DNA of 64,000 bases, taken from Nematostella vectensis (taxonomy: Eukaryota; Cnidaria; Anthozoa; Actiniaria; Edwardsiidae). The notes beneath the pieces were generated by a model. That model saw nothing but the letters and a program-made list of their open reading frames with translations. It was not told the DNA's origin and did not search any database. Of this stretch, positions 35,701-47,900 are shown piece after piece. The stretch lies in NCBI RefSeq assembly GCF_932526225.1, contig NC_064038.1, forward strand, positions 6,881,070 to 6,945,069, written 5' to 3'. A program made the position numbers and the translations under genes. Position 1 is the stretch's first letter, and each line of letters opens with the position of its first letter.

Positions 35701-38700
35701 AAGGCAAATGGATGTACTAGGTTTTTTTTTACACACACAAACACAATGGAATCCTCCTACTTATAAATTGTTTGACAAATTTTGCATGCTTTCTAAAAAC
35801 TTTGCATTGTACTATAACAAAGAAATATTATATAGATTAAACTAAGCACAACCACTTGCCCTAGGACAGAAAGAAGCATAAAGTAAGACATGAAACCACC
35901 AAGAAGCTATAAAAAGCCATCAAGCAGCCACAAAAAGCCATAGGATGGGAAGGCTATGGTCTTAATACCACAACACAGTGGCTGTTGCATTTTTAAGGAG
36001 TATTTTACAATAAAAAAAAACCATAATTGGAACAAGAACATGGAATTGTAAACAACAATAGAATAGAGTTGTAATTTGCAATTAAGAACTGCACCAATGA
36101 AGAACCTCATAATTTAACCAAGAAAAGAGAAACAGTGAACAAGAAAGAAAAGGGAAACCATGGACAACAAAAAGGCAGCATGGTATAGTGATTGTCTCAT
36201 AAACAACTATATACAAATATACAAAATTAAATTTGTATAGGATTCCCAGTCAATGTACTCTTTGTTTGTATAAGACCCCCAAAAAACTGTCTAGTCCTGT
36301 CTGTCCGTCCGTCTGTCGGTCAGTCTGCAATATTATGTGACTGAGATTATTCCAGGAATTTCATACAAAGCTCCCATTTTTCTAGTAGATGAACTATTTG
36401 TAGTGGAGGATTAGTAAGTCAGCAGAATAAATGCAAGAAGCATTATTCTAATAGTTAACACGAAGCAGGTACACAAACGAAAAGGGTAACACACATGAGG
36501 CAAGATATTAAAGATAATGCAATTATTTCTTTAATAAATGTGTGCAAGATGTCTAACAAAATATCTTTAAAAACTAACAACAACATTACTAACAGTTAAC
36601 AAATAAGAATCATTAAATTAAAAATAATATCAAGTTAATTTATACAATTAGAGAGAAAGAGAGAAGTGTTTGAAAACATAACAAAAAATGTAGGAGGAGA
36701 ATATCTATAAGGATCTAAAATAAATAAAATACATATTAGTAATACATCAATTCATAAATATATTTTCTTTAAAAATATGGGCTGAGACACAAAAATGGTC
36801 TGGATGAAATTACCAGAAGACAAGAGGATTTGCATCTTTCAATTGCTCATAATTGCTGTCCCTTTACTTGCTAATTTCTTATAAGGTATTTTTATAATTT
36901 AGACCTTATAAGGAATTTTTATAATTTAGGTCAAAACTAGCTACACCATTTTATCATTCAGACAATTTTGGCGTGGCACAGCCCTTTTAATCATTTCTAC
37001 AACAATTTAAATCTCCCAAAACCACATGCTTTAATAAATGTCATATTTTGATATTGACAGATACCCATTAGAGCATTGAAAATAAATTCCAAAATCAAAA
37101 AAAAATCATAACTGATACGCCAAAATATTGGTATTTTAAGTATACCCTGGAAATTAATAAAAACCCTTACCTTAGAAAATTATTGCTAACCTCTAAAAAG
37201 GCAATCCTCAATTAAAATTAACAGGGTTCTATTTAATTTCATGAAGCATTAACCATAGAGATTGCCCTTCCACAAGAACAAGACTCAGATGGAAAACAGA
37301 AAGGACAGATGTATTCCATGTGAATGCTTCATTTATTTTTCATCTGATTTTTTCATCATTTTTTTTTTTGTTATACTTTTTTTGAATGAGAATCAAGCCT
37401 TTGTCCATGCTGCTTATTGTTCTTGAACTTGATAACCATACAAGGAGTGTTTCAGTGATTATATAATAGTGGTGCTATACAGTAAATAGTTCTTTACCTC
37501 GCATCTTCTGTGTGTCTTTATCATACATCAGCTGAACATTTTTCACCTAAAGAAAAAGTCATAAGCATTGTGAAAAAATTTAAACACAAGGTTCCCCTAT
37601 AGAAGGGAAAGCTCCTCCCACCCCAAGGCTCAAGAACACTCAGTTATTAATTTGCTGTCAATGAGACAACATGTAGGGACTTGCTCTGAGGGCTAAATTC
37701 AAATTTCAAATTCTAAACAAAATCAAATATAATCCCTAGAGTTGTTCACCTAAAATGTATCTATCTATTGTAAAAAAATGCTATACCAAGCTGTGTATGC
37801 TTTAAAATACAAGCCTTTTCATCACAGCACGAGAATAATTTATGCAGATGTGTTATATTATGGATAGCACAAAATGTAAAATTTTGAACCAAAAACGTGT
37901 GTGGACAGCAAATTACTAATCCATCAATCTCTTAACACAACTGTCTTGTTACCTGTCAAAGAGGACTTATAATTTGTGATTTCTAGCAAGGCAGTGTTCT
38001 GAAATTATAATTGCAAATTTGAGCCTGGGGTGGGAGGAGCTTTCCCTTTTATAGCAGAACCTCGTGTTTAAGAAATTTGTAGGGTGTCATTAGAGTTAAA
38101 AAAGAAAAATGGAAAGTTATCTGTGGTTTAAAAATAGTAATATCATCAAGATAAAGAGCAAACCTAGAAAAAAGTTAATTGAAATAATAATTATCTTAAA
38201 ATCATCATCCTATAATGACCTGGACTGGCTAGAGCTAAAATAAAACATTCAGCTATAATTTAACACATCATATCGACTTAGTTTCTCTCCTGTTTACAAA
38301 ATAAACAGGGATGTTTCACTTAGAATTATATTCCATGTTGCTCTGTACAATATGTCAGTAATTTATTCAACAGTCGTGAAAATTTAGACTGTTATGCTGA
38401 CGTTGAAATCCTCATTAGTGCAATGAAATAAAAAAATAAAATAAAAAATTATAACTAGGAATTAAGAGTATGAAAATATACCAAAGAAAATATAAACAAA
38501 ACAAACCCACAGGCTTATGAAGGGACAAATATATCAGGGAAATCTTTAAGTCACTCTTTGCAGTATGGCATGACTCATAAAGGAAAACATATATCAGGAA
38601 ATTCTTTATTATGTTGCTCTGTGCAGTATGTCAACAGACTCAATCAAGTACAAGTCTGAGGATCAGGACAAAGCTCTTTATTTATGCCCTTCCTGACACC

Positions 38701-41502
38701 CGCTGACAACAGAAGGACAGAGGGCAACGCCTTTAAAGGGCAAAGCACTGTTCTATTTATCAATTGTGACATTCCTTGTATCAATATTTCAATGTTTACC
38801 ATTCCATAGGTGCTGAAATACTCTTTAAGGTCTTCTTCAGTTGTCCCAAATGCAAGTCCGCCAATGAATACTTTGCCATCATTAGCTGAGCCTCTCTGAT
38901 AGAAAAAAAAACAAATAGATTATTTGTACAAATGATTACATTTTTCCCTTCAATCTCTCATGGCAATGTAACAATTGACTGGTTAGGAGCAACACTTATA
39001 TTTTTTACAGACTTTAAAACCAAGTTGCACTTACCGTATTAATACAGTTTCAAGTGTATTTTATGCTTTTCAGTGTTAAGAGAATTTCAGTTTTAAGGGA
39101 ATTTAATGAGAACTTTTTTTCACAAGTGCCTATCTTGTTGAGTCTTCTCTGCTTGATTCAAGCTTAGGAGTCACCTACTATCATACCCCATACAAATCAT
39201 TGTTATTATGCCACATTCTATTATTGGCCCATTTGTCTTTATAGTAATTGCTCAGTCTTATTTGTAAAGGAAAGGTTTTCATACCTGTGGACCACCCATT
39301 ACAGCACCAGTCTGGGCTTGCTGTCCAGGGCCTCTGGGAACCGCAGGCTTGGGGTCGATCTGGAACAAAAGAACACCACATGGTTACTGAGAGCATTATG
39401 GTAACAAACCTCTCCTCACAGGTGAACACAAGAAGAAACAAATAAATACAAAATGTAAGCATTGGTTTAGTTCTCCCTCTCCTTTAATATTTTATACTTA
39501 CAGTCTTGCCATCCAAGATGTGTGGTTTTTTGGCCAAGACTGACTCGATGGTAGCAGGATCTCTAAATGTCACAAATCCAAAGCCCCTGAAAAATGAAAT
39601 AAAACATTTAAAATTAAAAAAATTTGAATGTAGTTACAATTATGTTAAGAGCAGGTTCTCCTGTTTCATAGTTTAGTATACCCTCGTAACAATTATGTTA
39701 ACAGAAGGCTTCCCTGTTTTATAGTTTAATATACCCAGATCTAATCAATATCAATTGTGTAATACTTGGAAGTCGTTATTTTAAAATGATATCCTAATTG
39801 CACTTAGTATACCAAAGAAATAAATGTTTTAGTGGGAAACTATGGTGCTCTAGTAAGGCTAGCACCACTGCTTATAACATACAACAGAAAATAATTATTG
39901 AATTTTGAATGCTATGCTATGCTATATTTCTTGCAGTGAAAATTACATAGAACAAGCAATACCACATTCTACTAGTCACTTTTAGCATTCTTTATTATAT
40001 AACAACACCAGGGCAAGACAAAAAATTAATATACCTTGATCTTTTGGTGGTGGGGTCTGTCATTAGCACACAGTCAGTTACCTCACCAAAATTCTCAAAA
40101 TACTGGTGGAGGCCCTCTGGTAAAACAAACAACAACCTAATCAATGATGATCACAAAGAGAATGTACACCTTAACATGATGAAGATCAAGAACACCAAAA
40201 AATAAACACTTGAGTGAAAATTAAACTTGTACTTGAGAAAAAAACTCATTAATACAAGCAGTCAGCAAAAACTCTTTCATCTTTGATTATGAAAAGGGTA
40301 ACCTAAGATGAAGATGTGTCTGCTCAGCACAGGAACAGATGAGGCCTATGGAGTTCATTCCATACATAGAGTTGTTTGACAAAAGGTTGTCTTCAACAGG
40401 CCTTGCGACAAGCCTGCATGTACGTAAGCAAGGGTAAAAACCACTGAAGTGCCTAGCTGCATATATTAGCCACCGCTACCGCGTCTGAGTCTGAAGTTAT
40501 GCAGTGGCTAATATATGCAGGTAGGCGCTTTATTGCTTTTACCCATGCTTAAATGCGGGCTTGTTGCCTAGTCGCAAAGCCGGCTGAGGAAAACATTTTG
40601 TCAATCGATTATATTTCTATTCTTCACAGTTTTTCTGGTTGCAAAGTAACAGATTTACTTGAGACACGTAGAAACAAACAAAGATACAGGATTTATCACA
40701 CCTTTGGTGGTTGAAGTTGCAAGACCACCCACAAAAATTTTCCTGAAAAAAACAACAACAAAGCTTAATGTTGTCAAAATCATTGCATGAATTCCCTGTC
40801 ATCTAACCGTACCATAATGTTAAACAGATAGCTGACGTTGTGATGCCTTGATATGACTAGAAAAGCTACAGACAAGCTGTAGAATTACTAGGTGATTATA
40901 AAGGCATGAAGGGATCAGGTGAATGTATCAACAAAGGTCGTTATATATAGTCTGTTCTATGATTTTGAAAAAAAAGTACACTAGTTTCCCTGATGTTTCA
41001 AGTGTTATTTTGATTAAGGGCTTAAAGTCAAAACAGCAGGACTGTACTCTGTTTTTACAGAGGCATTGGCTTAGCATTCCAGTGACTTCTCAGATAAGTA
41101 TGTTAAGCTAGAAGTGAAAAAAGCGCAAGTTCTCTTTGAGTCTTTTTTTTAATGAAGGTTGAGTTGTTGTAACGGGAAACCTGAGTGACTTTAGAAATGT
41201 TGGACTACGATTATTCCGTATTTTTTTCGGGGGGGAAACTTTGTATACAATGAATCTTCAAGCTTCATTGAGATAGCATTGTTAAACAGCTGACAAATAC
41301 TATTCATTGCTTCAAGAGAATGTTTATGTCGGTCGTGGTGAAACTTTTTGAGAATGATTCTTGGGACAAACAAATGTTTTCATGTGACACATATTTATAT
41401 AGTCGCTGTCATTCACTAATAAATAAACCACCCATAAACAGGTACCAATATGGTGTGTAAAAGCACTTACCCTATATCATCTCCTTTCCCGCGGACAGGC
41501 AT
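29744..41502 (-). CDS. DAZAP1: DAZAP1-like hnRNP, two RRMs and GY-rich tail (paralogue A)
   Basis: An RNA-binding splicing/translation regulator. Thirteen exons in phase: 41502-41471, 40742-40702, 40116-40035, 39586-39502, 39359-39285, 38895-38800, 37546-37498, 35593-35511, 34346-34217, 33490-33380, 32492-32316, 31233-31045 and 29949-29744. The shortest form is 451 residues. RRM1 has KIFVGGLA (RNP2) and RGFGFVTF (RNP1), RRM2 has KVFIGGLA and RGFGFLTF, and the linker [11 protein letters not shown] is DAZAP1-like. The tail is Gly/Tyr/Ala/Pro-rich and ends GFHPYGR, as in DAZAP1. Exon 12 is followed by nine in-frame donor copies (see 30510-31081), so it may gain up to eight 21-residue units (619 residues). 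It lies head-to-head with paralogue B, with the same exon phases. Confidence 0.9.
30510..31081 (-). repeat. Nine 63-bp units, each with a perfect 5' splice site
   Basis: Exon boundaries on the minus strand are 31045, 30982, 30919, 30856, 30793, 30730, 30667, 30604 and 30541. Each reads CTCATACG|GTAAGC in identical phase 1. The unit length is 21 codons and read-through has no stop; it encodes [12 protein letters not shown] then (Q/R)GGFARW. Any donor therefore splices in frame to exon 13. Units differ at only a few bases (KQ/KR; one synonymous Gly-Ala change near 31000; one CAAACC). Confidence 0.93.
31245..31662 (-). repeat. About twenty 21-bp units carrying TACTAAT, next to the exon 12 acceptor
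   Basis: On the minus strand the unit is TACTAATTCCCTGTCGTACC with minor variants (GTGCCA for GTACCG). TACTAAT matches the branch-point consensus TACTAAC at six of seven bases. In the unit nearest exon 12 the presumed branch adenosine (31259) is 25 nt from the acceptor boundary at 31233/31234. CCCTGTCGT supplies weak pyrimidines between motifs. Confidence 0.85.
31905..32150. mobile_element. MITE, copy 2 of the GCCGCATTGTCA family
   Basis: It runs from TAAAGCCACATTGTCACCAG to CTGGTGACAATGCGGC, with CCGACGGAAACCTCAACCG inside and ATCGGAGATTGTTACACAATC near the right end. It aligns with 8179-8422 in inverse order and with 46593-46814. It lies in intron 11 of paralogue A. Confidence 0.75.
32509..32604. 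repeat. Three 32-bp tandem units
   Basis: AGACAGTCAATTTAACACAT followed by CTTTACAATGTT occurs three times without visible change, just intronic of the exon 11 acceptor of paralogue A. Confidence 0.85.
32777..32893. repeat. Dispersed about 120-bp repeat, three copies in DAZAP1-A introns
   Basis: The block GCAGTATGTCAACAGACTCA, GAGGATCAGGACAAAGC, TCTTTATTTATGCC, TGACACCC occurs here (diverged), at 33731-33852 and at 38611-38743. The last two are nearly identical. Flanks with ATATCAGGGAA and GTTGCTCTGTGCAG also repeat (33600-33730, 38500-38620), so the true unit may be longer. Confidence 0.75.
33113..33290 (-). repeat. tRNA-derived SINE, diverged copy
   Basis: It shares GGAGGAAAGTCAGAGAACC, AAATCCTGAGAGCAAAA and GGGAATCAGTCCTGAACCC with the copies at 46405-46585 and 49698-49917. 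Read on the minus strand, the head has tRNA-like A and B box positions ending in a GGGTTCAGGACTG-type B box. Confidence 0.55.
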
Positions 41503-41924
41503 GGTTATTTCGGGTTTTTTTCAAAGAGATTTTGGTTCAGTTGAGTCTTTAGTCAAGATGGCCGGCAGAAGGAAAAACACGTGACAAGGCAAGGTCCCGT
41601 ATGAAAAAAAAACTATCGTACCCAGGACCCCACTGACATATTTTTCTTGTTAGAAAAGGATGAGACCTTATCATCAATTCATGAAACTAATCATTTCTGG
41701 TCAAAACTTAGGCTTTTTATGACGCTTTTGTATGATTAATTTTCAAATATTGTAAGGAGGGAGAGTTGTGTGTAGAAATTGTTGGGTGGCCTGTGGTAAC
41801 AGGTATCCCTTACTTCAACATCCGGGCTCTCCGCTCAAACCACGCGCACTTCGCAAAAGTGACATCTTCTTCTTTCTCTTTGCCTACAAAAGTCACAGAA
41901 ACTTCGCTGTTTACCGCTACAAAC
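41503..41924. promoter_or_regulatory. Divergent promoter region of the two DAZAP1-like genes
   Basis: Start codons at 41502 (-) and 41925 (+) are 422 bp apart and face away. CAAGATGGCCGG (41555-41566) is a YY1-like core as in the TIPIN/LRRC61 promoter. Co-regulation is inferred from arrangement only. Confidence 0.5.
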
Positions 41925-44900
41925 ATGCCTATCGGAAAGGGACAAGGAAAAGACGATATAGGGTAACCGCCGTAGTTAAGTTAATAATCTATATTTAGTG
42001 TTTCAGTGGCTTTTTTGACGATCAAAGTTAGAGTAACCTACCGTCTTGTGTTGGATGCTTCATCTCTTCGTAGAGCCTTGAATTCGTCTGAAATAAGCTT
42101 GATTTTAATTCGTTCTGCAGGAAGATTTTTGTCGGTGGCCTCGCTATTAGCACGGACAGTGGTAAGTTGTTGTTAAGCCAAGTCTTACATATCAACAAAA
42201 ACAGTCAGAAAATATTCGTCTACTCATGTAACACGTGCAGTGATTAATGTAATGCGATGCGGGATTACACTCTCCGTGTAAGTGTAAACCATGTTGGTAT
42301 TTCTAGATAATATGGATTCTGTGATTTATGCTTATTAAAGTAAGTTCCTGCGTTATAGGAGAGTTAAACATTGCCCATAAGTTGTGGCAGAAGATTGTTA
42401 GGAAAGAAAAAGCCGGGTTCTCCATAGCCGATCAAACAGAAATCGAGAATCATAGTAACAAAAGATAGGGAAGCGGAAAAGGAAAAGGGACAAAATAGAA
42501 CAGTTCCTTTCCTCCTTGTTTGCTATCATCTTTACACATATTATTCACAACAATGTTGCCACCTCATATGTATGCTTCCTGGCTTAACATATCAATAAGA
42601 ATGCTTGTGACAGAAGAGGAACATTGCTGGGCCCTTGGCTTAACAAATTCAAATAGCAACCTTAAGATTTGTGTAGTGGAGGGACAGTAACAGGCCCTTG
42701 GCTCAAAAAGTGGAAGGGCAACAGCATCATAGCTGTCAACTCACCCAAATTAGGCGAGTGTCACGAGATTTTGGACCTCGCCACAAGCCTAATTTTTGTG
42801 AGAATGTATTCTCTGTATTCATTCGCATTGGCTCTCTTGGGGTTTTTTTTTTTCACATGTTTACTCTGTTTCAGCTGATTTATGTCCAAGTTGGGTTGAC
42901 AGCTATGCTGCATCCACAATAGACGGGTGCTAACAGAAAAATTTGGCAGTGTACACTGAAATCCTGCATGTTCACCATCTTTATCTCTTCGCTGCCATAA
43001 ATCTTGACAAATTTTTTACAGCTGGGCTACAGGGATACTTTGAGAAGTATGGAGAAGTTACTGACTGTGTACTTATGACTGACCCAGTGACCAAGAGATC
43101 AAGGTATTCCAAGTAACAAACCCATGGCCTCTATAGAAAACTGCTACTTCAAACTTGTAAGAGACAGTTTCTGGGTTCTGGCTGTTCTATGTCAGCCATT
43201 TTTTGTCATCCTAGGACACCATGTGTGAAAAAGCATCCAATTCCATCAGCTAATTTGGAAAAGCTCTTGCAATATGTCCTATCAAAATTGTTAAATTATT
43301 TATAAGACTTTGTTTTTAAATAGTAATGTGATTTGTTGTTTACAGGTGTTTTGGCTTCATCACATTTAGAGACCCATCCGTTGTGCAAAATGTTATGGAT
43401 GACAAACCCCATCAACTTGATGGAAAAATGGTATGTGACATAATGCAATGTGTACATAGCTTAATCTGGAATTTCTAGCCATTTTTAAACAAAACGGGCT
43501 ATTTATTTACCAGAAAATAGGATGCTAAGCCATCACTTAGTCATAAGAAATATGATTTTTCTGCCATGTGTTTGCCACTAGTGCTATTTTGTTGACCCTA
43601 ATTACAGTATTGCTAATAATAGCTTCTCTGATAATTTTGTAAGACAAAAAATCTTGTACTTAGGAACTAATATATCATTATTTTAGATTGATCCAAAGCC
43701 AGCAGTTCCTCGTGGCCCAGGACAAGGCCCTCCCCAAGGTGGTGGTGCTGGCAGAGGACCCCCACAGGTAATTCCATAAAACAAAACTACTTGTGCACTT
43801 TTCTGCTGGTATTTAATAATGAGATTTTAAGTCTCATAAAGGATGCATGATTATGAGGGGGTAGTTACAACATAGTGGAGTCAAATGCACCAATTTAAGA
43901 CATAGTTGCCCATCGTTCACATTTTATTATATAAATTTGGATGTTATCTTGGGTTTCGAGAGTGAAAGGAAGTAATAACTCAGAGGAGAGAGCAAACAAA
44001 CTCATCTCCACATTTGCTGAGTTTTTATTTTTTTAATAGGGTGTCTTTTTTATAGCATTGCCAAAGCAAATGTGATTTACCATGCTATTGCCAACAGGGC
44101 CAAAGAGGAGGAAATCAAAATAATGAATTCAAGATTTTTGTTGGGGGTCTTGCTCACTCAACTTCCAAACAAGACCTAGAAGATTACTTCACTGCTTATG
44201 GAAAGGTGTGTAAAGGACAAAATGGAAAGGAATGGAATGGAAATATTATTTATTTATTTTTAGTAATGTAAATGTGATATTTTCATGATGTCATTGATCA
44301 CTTTTATATTACACTTGGCACACAGGTTTTTTCATCTCTTATTGTTTTATGCCTTTCTTACCTTTCCAGGTGGTGAGTGTGAACTTGATGGTTGACCCAC
44401 AGACTCAAAAGATGAGAGGTCAGTATCTTTCAAACAATAACATTGAAATATATGACATTAGTTATATGATATGAAATATATGATCAATCGATCAATCTTT
44501 ATTTACAGTTCCTTTTTTGGATTTAACATACAAGTAAATAATTGTTTGTTTATTGATAATGAAAGTTTACTATTTACACAAAAATATCAATATTTATTAC
44601 CTCTCAGTTTTATACTATTTAGAGAAACTTACTGAACCATGATTTTAGGTATTTTGTTCCGCAGTTTAAGGGATCAGTCTCTGTTATTACACTCCTAATA
44701 CATCTGTATTATAATTATGTTTTTTTGCTTGCAGTCTTTTGTTTCCCTTCATTGTTAATGCTGCATTCACATTAGCCTCTGGACATATCCAAACTAAAAC
44801 AAAATCATAATAATGTCATCCATTGTGAGTAATTGAAGGATACCTGTTGGTCATCACATTCAGCCAATTAAGTATCAGTTTCAATATCCATACAAAAATC

Positions 44901-47900
44901 ATTTAATGTTTATGCTTTCCTGAATTTGCTTCAATCCAAGTCTGAATTCAGCATAATACCTTGATGAATCCGGTTCAGAGCAAGTGTGAATGCAGTATAA
45001 TAGCTTGCTGAATCTCTCTCAGTGTGAGTGTGAATGCAACAGGAGACATGCTGTAGTGAAAAGCTCTTTGAGCTAATAGCAACTTAGGCAGGGCATTACA
45101 GTGGAATGGCAATGGAACATTGGAAGGTAGTAAGACATGCAAGTCAAGGCACCCTATTCATGTCATTCAAGCAGCAACTTGGAAACTGTACTGCTTTCCT
45201 ACAAGATGTACTCAATAATGTCTATGTTATAATATTATTTTACTATTATATTATTATTAGGATTCGGGTTTGTTACATTTGAATCAAAGGACAGTGTTAC
45301 GAAGGCTGCAGATGAGCATTATCACCAAATCAATGGAAAAACGGTGTAGTTATTGTTCTTTAACTGTCTGTCCATCTGTTTGTTTATCTGTCTGTTCATC
45401 TACCTGTCCGACTGTTTGTGTACTTGTCTGTCCGTCTGTTCATATGTTTGTCTGATTGTCCATCCATCTGTCTGATCACCCATCTGTCTGTCCTCCGGTC
45501 GGTCCGTCAGTCTGTCTGTCTCTGTGTCTGATTGTATTTTCTCTGTATGTCTTGTTTCTGTCTTTTCATGTTTCTTGTCTTCTGTTTACTTATTGTCTTA
45601 TCCTCATACTGACCTCAAATAACTCTAACTCTAATGAAATAAATATAAGTTCTCACAGTCATACCTTTTTCTACCTTTTGGGTGTTTACTTCCCTTATCC
45701 CACTATGTCTATGCAAACCACCTTTCTACAGCTTGTCTGTAAACCCTTTTCTGTTTCCTTCACTTCTGATGTGAATGCTGTATTGTTGTATCATGTTAGA
45801 GCCTACATCTTTGTTATGTTTGTAGATGGATTATGCCTTTAAAACTAAGGAGTCGGGTCACTCTGTCACTTTCTTTTAATCTTAAGGGTATTTTAAAATG
45901 TTATGTAATGTACAATTAGTGTATCTACTTTACATTTAAACTACCTGAAAAATAAACAATACAATATTCATAAGGTACTCTATTTACCGATAAGGCTTTA
46001 CTGAATAATAAAATACCAATAACTTAAATTTTTAGAGCAGGCAGAATTTGTGCACTTTTTTTTGCAAACTTAGCTTTGCAGGCATAAGACAACATTTAGT
46101 GTTATGTTTTATGTTCTAGTGTGTACAGTGTTTGTTTCTGTATAAGCCTAAAGCCATTTATTCATTAGAAGTTTTTTGCATTTCTAGGTGGAAGCTAAAC
46201 GGGCGGAGACCCGTGAACCTCGCTCACGTCAAAACCAAGGTGGTGGTGGTGGCGCACCTGGAATGATGGGAGGTCCCCAGTATGGCCAGTTTGCTGGTAT
46301 GTTATTATACACAAGATAGGCAGTCAATTCACCCAGATGTTATACACATAATATGTGATGAGAGCACAGCTACAAAATAGTAAAGTTAAACACATAAATG
46401 GTGTCCCAGATGCTGCCATACAACTCATTCTTGACCACAAAACACAGCTTAAATTTAAATTGTTGGTTTTTGCGGGGTGGGGAGAACTGGAGAACCCAGA
46501 GAAAAACCCTCAGAGCAAAAGCAAGGAACAACTGACTTTGGGGCAAGACTGGGAATCAATCCCTGTGGTAAGAGGCAAATGTACCACATATTAAAGCCGC
46601 ATTGTCACCAGTTTACCGTTAAAAGACAAAAGAATCTATTAAAATCCAAGATATTAAACAGGCCATCCGCTGTAAATCATCAATCACATCCTCAAAGAAA
46701 ATTTAAATAAACAATATTATCAATATTTTGAAATATTTTTCGCGTTTTCCGTTAAAAATAATCAGAGATTGTTATGTAATCGACCTGAAGTAGACTGGTG
46801 ACAATGCCTCTTTATCGTTATAATAACAGTGCTACCCAGGTTCCGTAAAGCAAAAATGAACATGATAGACAGTCTTTCAAGGCTTTCATACACTCCCCTG
46901 AAATGTCCATTTCTTGTGCTTCCCACTTATGTGTTGACCCCTTGCAACCTGTGTGACTTTGTTTAATTGGTTATTCCAGGCTATGGCCAGCAGCGCCCTG
47001 GAATGCAAGGCATGGGTAGAGGTTATGGAGGGGACCAGGGATATGGGTATGCTGCACCTGGGGGCTACCCAGGATATGGAGGTATGTATGGAGTAGCTAT
47101 CGAATGTGGGGTGCATGTATTGTTTTGTTTTAAAGGGAAAAAAAGAGAGACTTTGTTTTCTTAATTTTGACATGTACGTGCATGTTTTAATGTGAGCATA
47201 CATATTTTAAAAAGGGGAGACAGTTTAGCTAGAATTTTACTTCTGACACTAGCCCAGGATACGGCTCTGCTTGTTTATCTTCTGTATGGTTTTACAAGAA
47301 TATAGTAAATAACCGAGATTGGTAGTCAACACTTTTTACCTTTATGCCAATCAGTGCAGGTGTTTTGCTAGTGGTGTGTGCCCTTTGCGTCCCTACTCAT
47401 CCTCACTGCCTAAAAAAGATAATTTCTTATTGAAACATATCAAATATAAAACTTTTCCCACATGCAGTAATACCTATGGCTGAGTAACTCCTTGTCCCTG
47501 ACCCACCCCCACCCCCCTTACCAAATCCTTGCTTATAAATATATATGATTTTGATTATTTGTTGTTTCTGTGTTAGGCTATGGTGCTCCCGGCATGGGTG
47601 CGGCTCCACAGGCTAACGGTGCAGGCTATGGAGCTGCCCCAGGATATGGCGCTGCTGGATATGGAGCACCAGGAAGGGAGGCCCAGGCAGCTTATGGTGC
47701 AAATGCAGGTGTGTGAATAGCAGCTCACAGCTTTTGAGATGCACCTTAATCGCATGGATGTCCTTGTCTTATTAAAACAGAGTAACAAAAAAGGTGCCCC
47801 TGTTAGTGTCAATATAAGTCATCGATATCACCATCAGCATCCTTATACTTATTTGCCCCCTTCTGTGCCCAGTAACACAAGCTTTAACATTTACAATATT

